Shown piece by piece: positions 8,098 to 15,201 of a stretch of 15,201 nucleotides of DNA. The stretch is from assembly GCA_020859875.1 (NCBI GenBank), contig JAJBVJ010000236.1, positions 1-15,201 of the forward strand, written 5' to 3'. The notes beneath the pieces were generated by a model. That model was not told where the DNA came from and did no database searches. It saw only the letters and a list, made by a program, of their open reading frames with translations. The position numbers and the translations under genes were made by a program. The first letter of the stretch is position 1, and each line of letters opens with the position of its first letter. This DNA is from Rikenellaceae bacterium (GTDB lineage: Bacteria; Bacteroidota; Bacteroidia; Bacteroidales; Rikenellaceae).

Positions 8098-8770
8098 TAT
8101 CGGAAAATATACCCCGCTGGGAATTCCCGATCCCGCCGGGCGGTACACCGTTATCCTGGCCGACGGGCAGTACCCTTCATCTCCCTACTCCCGGCGTATC
8201 CTCGAAAATGCGGCAAAGGTGGTCTGCTGTGACGGGGCGGCGGACAGCTACACGGCAGCCGGCGGATTGCCTGCCGCCATTGTGGGCGACCTCGATTCCG
8301 TATCGCCCGCGACTAAAGTGAAATTCGCACCGCTCCTGCATCACGACAGCGGACAGCAGACCAACGACCTGACAAAGGCGGTGGTTTTTTGTGCGAATAT
8401 TCTGCGGGAAGATGGCGATATAATTATCCTGGGGGCCACCGGGAAGCGCGAAGACCATACCGTCGGGAACATAAGCCTGCTTGCGGACTATAACACGATT
8501 TACGGTCTTTGCGGCCGGGTGAGAATGGTAACCGAGCTGGGTGTTGTCGACCATATTGACCGGAAAACCATATTCGATGGTTTTGCCGGCCAGCAGGTCT
8601 CTATCCTGTGCCTCGACCCTGCTACCCGTATCACTACCTACGGGCTCAAATATCCCCTCTACGGGGCTCATTTGAAAGCCTGGTGGCAGGGAACCCTCAA
8701 CGAGAGCCTCGGGGATAGTTTCGGCATAGATACAGACGGTCACACTTTTATTTACCGCCTTCTCCCTTAG
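8090..8770 (+). CDS. thiN: Thiamine pyrophosphokinase
   Basis: Cytoplasmic enzyme converting thiamine and ATP to thiamine diphosphate and AMP. With the ATG at 8090 it is 226 residues, a usual length. Visible catalytic motifs are CDGAADS (47-53), GDLDS (66-70), QTNDLTKA (90-97) and GATGKREDHTVGN (115-127), which form the Mg/ATP site at the N-terminal domain. The C-terminal thiamine-binding beta domain ends with GYLL-like residues replaced here by FIYRLLP. A TTG at 8072 would add six residues, but the ATG is preferred because it overlaps the pnuT stop by 8 bp, a typical coupled junction. The product TPP is the riboswitch ligand, so this gene closes a feedback loop. Its stop codon lies 2 bp from the convergent regulator gene. 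Confidence 0.95.
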   Translation: MNNIGKYTPLGIPDPAGRYTVILADGQYPSSPYSRRILENAAKVVCCDGAADSYTAAGGLPAAIVGDLDSVSPATKVKFAPLLHHDSGQQTNDLTKAVVFCANILREDGDIIILGATGKREDHTVGNISLLADYNTIYGLCGRVRMVTELGVVDHIDRKTIFDGFAGQQVSILCLDPATRITTYGLKYPLYGAHLKAWWQGTLNESLGDSFGIDTDGHTFIYRLLP

Positions 8771-8772
8771 AG

Positions 8773-9441
8773 TTATCTCACCACATAACCCACCCCGTAG
8801 ACCGTATCTATAAAATGGCGGGTACCGGCGCCGGCAAGTTTTTCCCGGATATTTTTTATATGGCTGTATATAAAGTCGAAGCAGTCGGCACTCAGGCCTT
8901 TGAAATCGCCCCATAGGTATTCGGCGATGGCCTCATGGGTAAGTATTTTTTCAGGGTTGCGCAGGAAAAAGAAGAGCAGTTCGTATTCCTTACGGGTAAG
9001 AGTTACGGGAGTGCCCTTGCAGCTTACATGCCGTGTCGAAGGCTCTATCCGCACCCCCCGGTGTTCGAGCGATTGCCGACCCTCCATAGTGCAGCGCCTT
9101 ACCAGCGTTCTCGCGCGGGCGGCCAATTCCCCCGGCTCGAACGGACGGACAAGATAATCGTCAGCACCGGCCATCAGAAGTTCTATTTTGGTTTGTACTT
9201 GAACCGGATCGGATGCCATGATTATTCCGGTATGGGAATCTGCCCTTTTTATCGTTGCCAAAAGCTCATACAATCCATTGTCCGGAACGGGAAGATCTAT
9301 CAGAACCACATCATAAAAGTAAACGCCGCATTTATCCCCCGCCGCCATATAGTTAGTTGCAGTTTCTAACAGAAACCCCTCCTTCTCGACCGCCCGCACA
9401 TAGGAGGGATGCGGGCCCGTATGGACTAAAAGAAGTTTCAT
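8773..9441 (-). CDS. Orphan OmpR/PhoB-type response regulator with degenerate receiver
   Basis: DNA-binding regulator of 222 residues. The receiver (about 1-115) keeps the phosphoacceptor position (D49 in YDVVLIDL) and AGADDYLVRPF. The usual acidic pair after the first strand is replaced by H7-T8 (LLLVHTGPHP), the conserved Thr is Ser77 and the conserved Lys is Arg99. The C-terminal winged helix (about 127-222) is complete, with VTLTRKEYELLFFFLRNPEK, the recognition-helix region (SADCFDFIYSHIKNIREKL) and the ending IDTVYGVGYVVR. Without the metal-binding acids and the Lys, standard phosphorylation is doubtful and the protein may act by another signal or constitutively. No histidine kinase is visible in the window. 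The gene converges on thiN with a 2-bp gap, and no terminator is seen between them. Family call is firm; targets are unknown. Confidence 0.93.
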   Translation of the reverse strand: MKLLLVHTGPHPSYVRAVEKEGFLLETATNYMAAGDKCGVYFYDVVLIDLPVPDNGLYELLATIKRADSHTGIIMASDPVQVQTKIELLMAGADDYLVRPFEPGELAARARTLVRRCTMEGRQSLEHRGVRIEPSTRHVSCKGTPVTLTRKEYELLFFFLRNPEKILTHEAIAEYLWGDFKGLSADCFDFIYSHIKNIREKLAGAGTRHFIDTVYGVGYVVR

Positions 9442-9490
9442 AAATTACATTTTTTGTAACTTTAATAACCTTCAATCACCGGATTTTTAA

Positions 9491-9512
9491 TTCCTTACTA
9501 TAAGTTAAGGAA
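9491..9512. promoter_or_regulatory. Dyad upstream of the response-regulator gene
   Basis: TTCCTTA (9491-9497) and TAAGGAA (9506-9512) form a perfect 7-bp inverted repeat around 8 bases. It lies 50-71 bp upstream of the regulator start codon. Its size suits a dimeric DNA-binding protein. It could also fold in RNA as part of the regulator leader. Which protein would bind is unknown. Confidence 0.35.
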
Positions 9513-9528
9513 CAAACTTGTGAAATTC

Positions 9529-9553
9529 AAAAAAGCCTCGTTTTTTTAACGAG
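9529..9553 (-). terminator. Terminator-like hairpin in the leader of the response-regulator gene
   Basis: On the minus strand, CTCGTT, a five-A loop and AACGAG form a 6-bp stem, followed by GC and six T. It lies about 88 bp upstream of the regulator start codon, so it would act on an incoming transcript (attenuation or insulation) rather than end the gene. The stem is short and AT-rich at its top. Confidence 0.35.
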
Positions 9554-9663
9554 AACGTCAAACCTTCCGAAGGGAGGACGGTATTTTTACAGATTTCGCA
9601 AATCGTAAATCCCCACGTTGGGATTTTTATCAAAACCGGCGGGTTAATATCTTCATAAAATAA

Positions 9664-9693
9664 TTGGATAAATCATAAATCCTGCTATCTTTG
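9664..9693 (+). promoter_or_regulatory. Consensus Bacteroidetes promoter facing the intergenic region
   Basis: TTG (9664-9666), a 19-base spacer and TATCTTTG (9686-9693) match the TTTG/TAnnTTTG pattern at the standard spacing. The spacer contains the direct repeat ATAAATC ATAAATC (9668-9681). Transcription would start near 9700 and run toward the antisense strand of the macroglobulin gene, with no protein gene downstream on this strand. Confidence 0.6.
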
Positions 9694-9699
9694 TTAAGC

Positions 9700-9824
9700 G
9701 AAAAGAATAATAATTTCCACAAAAGGTTTTAGGTTTTACGGGTAGTTAATTGAATTATTTATTTAAGATTCAGCTGGTAGTTAGACAAAGAGGGGGAAGC
9801 AGTGATGCATCCCCCTCGGATTTT
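9700..9824 (+). ncRNA. Candidate small RNA of about 125 nt
   Basis: A consensus promoter would start a transcript near 9700. About 90 bases downstream a hairpin forms from GAGGGGG (9790-9796) and CCCCCTC (9811-9817), followed three bases later by TTTT (9821-9824). The interval is AT-rich, has no plausible protein gene and contains the direct repeat AGGTTTT AGGTTTT (about 9726-9739). I recognise no known RNA family. The terminator is weak because GGA separates the stem from the short T run, and the hairpin may instead serve the opposite strand. Confidence 0.35.
9790..9817. terminator. Hairpin with GAGGGGG/CCCCCTC stem, terminator in either direction
   Basis: GAGGGGG (9790-9796) pairs with CCCCCTC (9811-9817), and inner pairs GCA/TGC extend it past one mismatch. 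On the plus strand it is followed by GGATTTT, on the minus strand by TTTGTCT. It has the same stem arms as the terminator at 9872-9902 and may be a backup for the macroglobulin gene or the end of the candidate small RNA. Confidence 0.5.
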
Positions 9825-9864
9825 ATGGGCCGTAGCTATCTCAAGCAGTGCCGGCTGCAAATAT

Positions 9865-9902
9865 AAAAAAAGAGGGGGAGCACTATTACATTGCGCCCCC
9901 TC
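9865..9902 (-). terminator. Intrinsic terminator of the macroglobulin gene
   Basis: Read on the minus strand, GAGGGGG (9902-9896) pairs with CCCCCTC (9878-9872). Three further pairs extend it past an A/G mismatch, and seven T follow (9871-9865). The hairpin begins 17 bp after the macroglobulin stop codon. Confidence 0.9.
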
Positions 9903-9919
9903 CTTTCGGTTTAAGACGG

Positions 9920-12900
9920 TTACCTGTCCCGGGTTACCTCGGCGGTACCTCCGGCGGTATTGGCCCGGATGTCGTTATCGTACATCGCTTCGGCATATAC
10001 GGGCGGCAGATGGAACCGGCCCTGGTAGACGGCGGCAAGATTGAGGGTTATCCTGATCCTTTGGCGGGAATTGAATCGGTCGATATAGCTGTAAACCCTG
10101 TCGTCGCGTATATCCTGGTAGTTCACCCCATCGGGATAATTGTCCGCAGAGCCCTCGCTTGCGAACCGTGTGGAGAGTATCTCCCAGCCCGAGGGGAAAA
10201 TCTGTGTTATTACGATATTGTTGTAGGCGGATAAAGACGGGTTTTCGACGGTTACCACGGCTTTGAAATTGGTTCCCTGTTCGAGGTTCGACACCTCGAT
10301 CCGATTACCCTTCAAGTCGGTATAATATACATCGACCTTGATGCGGTTTTCGTAGGCCGTCTCCTCTCCGGCAGGGGGAATACCGAAAGCTATCCAGCGT
10401 AAAAATGCGCCCGACTTCCCGTTGTTTACAATGGTCGATTCCGTGCTGCCGGACAACCCGGTTCCGATCTCCACGGTGTTGATTATCTTCTCCGAAGCCA
10501 CTTTTCCCTTAACCGAACCGTAGGTATAGTCGAGCGACACTCCCTCGGCCAGGTAGTTCTCATACAGCCTCGACATGGCCATCAGCGCGTATGCCGTGGT
10601 CTGTGTGCTCATCCATCTCTTCGAGGCGAGTTCATCCGAAATCGTGGCACTGATTTCGGCGGCCTTCAAATCGTCGCCGACAAGAAGGGTGGCGATAAGC
10701 TGGACGGCGCGGTCACGCACCACACTGCCGAATGTATAGTCGTATTGGCCGTATTTATAGTCGCTCACTGGTTTATAACCGTCGAGGAGCTCCTTTGCCG
10801 TATCCGTCCGGCCGGCCTGGGCGTATGCCGCAGCAAGGTAGAAGCGGGCGGTACTGGCCAGGTCGGCATGTTCGCGCAGCCGGTTCATGGCCCCCGTCTC
10901 TGCATTGCCCGAGAGGGCGAGTACATAAAGGCGGTAGGCCTGGGTTACTATCTCGGAGTTCCGGTTACTTTTATCCAAACCGTCGGTTTTGAAGTTGCGG
11001 GCCACCAGCCGCAGGTTATTTAATGCGGCCGTTTTCATCCCTTCCGGCACAAGGTAACCCTGCAGTTCGGCCTCTAATTGGAAATGGGTCGCATAGATCG
11101 TCCCCCATGCGTGGGTGCTCGTTCCCCCCGGCCAGTAAGAGAAACCTCCCTCGGCAGTCTGGTACGAGCGCTGGCGGCTGATGACTTCCTTCACGGCATC
11201 GCTCGTTATGCGCTGCTGCTGCTGGGTTAGGGCGGTAAAATTCTTGAGGTATAACTGCGGGAACCCTTTGGAGGTTATCTGTTCGATACACCCGTGCGGA
11301 TAGCCTATAAGATACTCGAGACGGGATGAAAGATTAACTGGCGGTACGGTCGATATTTCGAGCGTCACGTCGTTCGTACCGTCCATTCCCGGCACCTCCA
11401 CGGTTCCGTTCCACTGCCCCCCTGCGGGGATCGTACCGGCCGTTACGGCCATTACGGGTCTGCTGACCGACCGTACTTCGATGTCGGTATCGTAATTTAC
11501 TTTCCCCTTTTTCGATTCGGCCGTCAACACCACCTTCCCGGCCCCGGGCGTCGGGCCCGTGGTGACCGTGAAGAACGCCTGCTTGTCTCCCTCGTTATCG
11601 AAGTCGAGTGTTACTGTCTGCGGCCCCTCGACGCTCATATTTCCCGAGCACGAAATGGAAACCTTCACCTGCCCAATACCCTTTTCGGTTGCGAACACCG
11701 TTGCCGGGACGGTCATGGTCTCGTTGACGCCTATAACACGCGGAAGTGTTCCCAGCAGCATAACCGGACGGCGCACCATCACGCTCTTGTCGGTGTGACC
11801 GTATGCCGAGCCGTCTCCGGCTACGACCATTACGCGAACCCGTCCGTTATAATTGGGCATTTCGATGGTATGTTTCTGTTTTTCTCCCTTCTTCAGGGTG
11901 AACGGGCCCAGGAAGGTAACGACGGGCTTGAACCTGTTTACAATGGCTTTAGGCCCCGAGTTCAGGGCGTCGTCGCCGCCGATGCTGAACACCTGTTCTA
12001 GTCTTCCGCCCAAGGCTCCGATCACGTCGTTATACATATCCCATGTCCTCACGCCGAGGGCCTCTTTGGCATTAAAGGCATTCCACGGGTCGGGGGGTGG
12101 CAAAGCGGGTAAGATCGAGCAGGCCCTCGTCCACTATGGCAAGCGTATACGCCATCGGGCGCCCTTTCTCTTCGCTCACGGTCACTTCGTACTTACTCCC
12201 CGGCAGGATTTCGTCCTTCATGGAGAGTACGGGACGGAGTCTGCTTCCGGGAGAGGTAACCGTTACGGGCACCACCCCGTAAAGCCTGATCGGCAGGTCG
12301 TTGCCAGAGTTTCCGTGGGGCTGTATCAGGGTGACGTGCAGGTATGCGTTCGGCATCATATCCTCGTCGGCCTTGATGGCGATGGTGGTCTCTCCTTTAT
12401 CGCATACATGCTGTTCGACACCGATAACCTTCGAGCCGTTCTCGATGCTCACCAGAGCGCGGCTTCCCTCGGAAGAGGGGAATGTTAAAAGGATCTTGTC
12501 TCCGGGGTTATACTCGTCCCTGTCCGTTTTGAGCGTAAGAAGGCTTGCCGCCGTGGCGCCTTCCGCGCCGCGCTGTCCCTGAAGGTAAGGCCAGTCGAAG
12601 TAGGCAAGCGTACCGGCACTGTGGCCGCCCATCTCATCCTTTACCCTTATATAGTAAGTACCCCACTCGCTGTCGCTGAAATTGAGGTCGAACGACCCTT
12701 TCCCGTTGGAGTCGGTGCGCAGTGAGACGGATTTTTCGGGACGGTTGTAAGAGCTGGATAAATAATTTGCCAGCCTCTCGTTACTGGAGCTGTACCACCA
12801 GTACCACCCCACCCTGTATACTTCCACCTCGACGCGGACGTCGGCTGCCGGCACTCCCTTGTAATCGAGTGACACCACTTCGAATTTGTGGTTCTCCTTA

Positions 12901-15201
12901 GTATTCAGGTGTGCTTTTCCGACCTGCGGCGAAACGATGCCGACATATCGTTTGTAGGGAGTGAATTTCCGGTTCAGCACGTCGATGCTGAAATCGCCCG
13001 ACTCTTCGTAGACCTTCGTATCGAACATTACGTTGATCATCCCCGGCGAATTTTTTCCCACATGGATGGTTCCCGACGGCTTTGCATCGCCATTCTCGTC
13101 CGTGGTGCCCGAGGCAAAGTGCATCTGCTCCGCATCGAAAGTTTTTAGCTCGTCGTCGAACGAGTAGCCGGCGTATTTCGGGAAGGTCGTCTTCGAGGCC
13201 GATACCGTGGCGTTGATTTCATACTTGAGATTGCGTGCCGTGGCTCCCTGGAGCCATTCGGTATGGAAGTTTGCCGTAACGTTCGTATTGGCTATAAGAA
13301 TGTCGTCGTCAAAATTAAAATCTATCTTCAGACGGTTGGGCTTTATGGATTCTATCCGCAGCCTTTTCGAGAACTCTATTCCGCCCACGGTCACCTTTGC
13401 CTCCCACGATCCGGTCGGAACATCGGGATCTGTCGGAACCTCGAACGAATAGATGCCGTAAGAGCCCTGCGGTGCCACACGTCGAACATACTGCTGACCG
13501 AGCGGATTGTAGAGTTCGAGCACTACCGGATGGTCCGCCGGGAGCGTGCCGTCCCGGTCGGAGACCATAAAGCTCAAAAAGAGGGTATCTCCCGGGCGCC
13601 AGACGCCCCTCTCACCGTATATGAATCCTTTGATACCCTTACGCACAACCTCTCCGGAGACGTCGAACGTACTGAGCGAGAGAGCGTCGCCACGGTCGGT
13701 ACGAATATATACCCGGTGGGGGCCGCTGGCGGCCTTCACATAATAAGGTACACCTCCCTTGACCGCGATACGGGCCTTACCCGAGGCGTCCGTACGTCCC
13801 TTCCCGACGGGCATATTCTGGTAATTGTAGACCGTCACCTCCGCATCCGCTACGGGCTCGGTGGTATTGAGGTTGTGCACCATCCCAACCATGCCTCCTC
13901 CCTCTTCGCCCTTAACTATAAGGCCGAGATCCGTGGCAAGGATATTTTTCGAGAAGACTTTGCGGTAATAGTAGCTCTCGCTACAGGGATTATCCCGCTC
14001 GTGGTAGTCGTAATAATACCAGTCGTAGTCGTAATCGTAATCGTCGTAGTCGTAATCGTAATCGTCGTAGTCGTAATAATAGTAGTAGGTTCTGGACTTC
14101 CCTTTATCGTAGGTCGCCATCTCCGAGAGAAGGTTGAGTTCCTCTTCGGCCATTATTTCTTCTCGGGTGCGCGGTTGGTAATCGTCGCACGGATAGGTGT
14201 TCAGGTCGCGGTTGTAGGATAGTTCCAGGCGGTAGAGCGCACCGGGTTCCGGTTCGATAATATCTCGCAGGTCGATGGCATAAGTTCCCCAACGCGTGAA
14301 ATCCGATATGTCGGCATCGAAGAAAACGGTCTTCCGTGCAACAAGCCTTCCTACCTGAACCAGCTGCCGGCCTTCGTTAATGGAGTTGTTCTGAAAGAAA
14401 TGCCCCATATTGTTTTCCGGTATCTTGATAACCTTTGCCACTACCCCGCGAAGGTAGACGGCGCGGAAAGGAACCGTAAGGGCTCCCCCGGAGGGCATTA
14501 TCACCCCGTCGCCGAGCATCTTGATCGCCGGAGCGTCGGATTCCGTCTCTATCTCGAATGTAAGATTGTCGTTTAAAAGTATGCCGGATGCGCTTCGGAT
14601 GCTCTCGGTGAACATCACCTTTATCGTACCGCTCTGGGAGGCCTCCGGATATATCTTCAAAATGTTCCCGTCTACCTCCACCTTCTGGGGCTTTTCCCCC
14701 GCGATAAAGGCCAGCCCGTCCATATCCTGCCGGCCGTCGAGCTGAGCGGTAAATACCGCTTCGATATATTTTTGCGGCTCGCTCACATACCGCACGTCGT
14801 AAATTCCGAATTCACCCTTTGCCGGTATCCTTACAGATGCGATCTCCCCCTTTTCCGCACCGGATCTCTTCTCCGTGGAGAGGGTGATATAGCGCGGGGC
14901 CTTCCCTGCCTCTACGCCCGTGATCGTCAGGGTATGCTGTTTCCCGTCCGGGGCATGTTCCCACACGGCATCGACCGTTTCTGAAAATTTGACCAGACCC
15001 TCGACCGTGGCGGCCTCTTCCCTGTCCGGACTTCGAAGGTCGAGCACCATATCGTAGCTGTCATCTTTTCCCTCGGTCGTAGTGAATGAAGCGAGGTTTC
15101 CCCGTAACGCAAGCGGATATGTCGAGAAGGAGAAGCTGAATTTCGCTCCCTCGCCGCTCACTGCGGCGAGCGCCCCCAAATCGGCAGTTATGGTATAGGA
15201 C
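9920..15201 (-). CDS. Bacterial alpha-2-macroglobulin (large thioester protein; frameshifted, N-terminus off the window)
   Basis: Very large envelope protein of the alpha-2-macroglobulin family. About 1760 frame-corrected residues are visible and the N-terminus lies past the right edge, so a lipobox cannot be checked. Order: N-terminal Ig-like and macroglobulin domains; a Tyr/Asp tract (codons at 14004-14087) with Cys on both sides; an MG2-type domain with GFIYGERGVWRPGDTLFLSF; a bait-region-type domain ending in AYTLAIVDEGLLDLTRF; then, after a frame break at 12092-12097, the A2M domain (KPVVTFLGPFTLKKGEKQKH) and the thioester domain with YPHGCIEQ (Cys codon 11288-11290) and a long helical tail. 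Cys and Gln of CIEQ are intact, so covalent trapping of attacking proteases in the periplasm or at the envelope is expected. In many bacteria it partners PBP1C, not seen here. The stop at 9922 is followed by a strong terminator. Confidence 0.93.
12092..12097 (-). other. Frame break at G6 (C6 on coding strand) in the macroglobulin gene
   Basis: On the coding strand GCC ACC CCC CGA runs on to RPVECL and a stop at 12072. With five C the reading is GCC ACC CCC GAC CCG TGG AAT, giving ATPDPWNAFNAKEALGVRTWDMY, the expected family sequence, and an open frame to 9920. One extra base in the run is the simplest account. As written, the first product would end just before the A2M and thioester domains. 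Confidence 0.88.
14004..14087 (-). repeat. In-frame 4 x 21-bp minisatellite encoding a Tyr/Asp tract
   Basis: Four consecutive 21-bp units fill 14004-14087, each starting GTAGTCGTAAT on the plus strand. Units two (14025-14045) and three (14046-14066) are identical, and the outer two diverge in their second half. Each unit is seven codons, so copy-number change keeps the frame. The tract encodes 28 residues, all Tyr or Asp except one Trp, and is followed by HERDNPC. Confidence 0.9.

Larger units (their letters stand above)
9442..9919. other. 478-bp gene-free region between regulator and macroglobulin genes
   Basis: No convincing protein gene lies here. The left part (9445-9630) is the upstream region of the response-regulator gene and is rich in short dyads: TTACA/TGTAA (9445-9459), TTCCTTA/TAAGGAA (9491-9512), CTCGTT/AACGAG (9537-9553), GATTT/AAATC (9593-9605) and AAATCCC/GGGATTT (9607-9626). 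The centre holds a consensus plus-strand promoter (9664-9693). The right part holds two hairpins with the same stem arms (9790-9817 and 9872-9902). I found no good housekeeping promoter for the regulator gene itself. Confidence 0.7.

Noticed and set aside
8825..8834. CCGGCGCCGG palindrome near the thiN/regulator junction, with a T run downstream.
   Set aside because: A perfect palindrome leaves no room for a hairpin loop without losing most of the stem, and the bases are coding for the regulator's winged helix.
9607..9628. AAATCCC/GGGATTT hairpin followed by T residues on the plus strand.
   Set aside because: It looks like a weak terminator, but no plus-strand gene ends within 800 bp upstream, so no transcript is available for it to end.
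9858..9865. TATATTTG on the minus strand, a -7-like box.
   Set aside because: It directly follows the T-tract of the macroglobulin terminator, has no -33 element at the right distance, and lies over 400 bp from the regulator gene.
9802..10044. Small open frame after the left hairpin on the plus strand.
   Set aside because: It starts inside a hairpin, crosses the macroglobulin terminator and runs antisense into that gene, with no recognisable protein features.
13263..14222. Open frame of 319 codons on the plus strand with a valine/isoleucine-rich run.
   Set aside because: It is antisense to the macroglobulin gene. The V/I run is simply the complement of the Tyr/Asp minisatellite, not a membrane protein.
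1..15201. Mobile elements, CRISPR arrays, toxin-antitoxin or phage-defence genes.
   Set aside because: I looked for transposase or integrase genes, spaced direct repeats and terminal inverted repeats and saw none. All substantial frames are explained by the genes listed.

Overview
The window comes from a member of the Bacteroidota, most likely the order Bacteroidales. The support is a SusC/RagA-type TonB-linked outer-membrane protein, an ECF sigma/FecR pair of the Bacteroidetes type, a thiamine-uptake operon of the kind described in Bacteroides, and promoters that fit the Bacteroidetes consensus (TTTG about 19 bp upstream of TAnnTTTG). The genus cannot be fixed from this sequence.

Layout. 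(1) 1-2907, minus strand: a SusC-family TonB-dependent transducer with an N-terminal STN domain. Its C-terminus lies beyond the left edge, and a C6/G6 run at 1532-1537 breaks its frame. (2) 3172-4806, plus strand: a divergent ECF sigma factor and FecR-type anti-sigma factor, ended by a strong terminator at 4830-4868. With the STN-bearing SusC they form a likely cell-surface signalling circuit. (3) 4860-8770, plus strand: a consensus promoter, a TPP riboswitch, an outer-membrane TonB-dependent receptor, the inner-membrane transporter PnuT and thiamine pyrophosphokinase. Together they form a thiamine salvage operon, in which the end product TPP presumably feeds back on the leader. (4) 8773-9441, minus strand: an orphan OmpR/PhoB-type response regulator whose receiver lacks the usual acidic pair and conserved lysine. 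(5) 9442-9919: a 478-bp gene-free region holding several dyads, a consensus plus-strand promoter that may drive a small RNA, and two hairpins with identical stem arms. (6) 9920-15201, minus strand: a very large bacterial alpha-2-macroglobulin with an intact CIEQ thioester motif. Its N-terminus lies beyond the right edge, and a second G6/C6 run at 12092-12097 breaks its frame.

The strongest oddities are the two single-base frame breaks, both in C6/G6 runs of otherwise intact large genes. Others are an in-frame 4 x 21-bp minisatellite encoding an almost pure Tyr/Asp tract in the macroglobulin, the degenerate receiver domain, and the possible small RNA between the macroglobulin and the response regulator. 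I found no CRISPR array, transposase, tRNA, rRNA or phage gene. The operon logic and family assignments are well supported. The regulatory claims rest on inspection of the bases alone.
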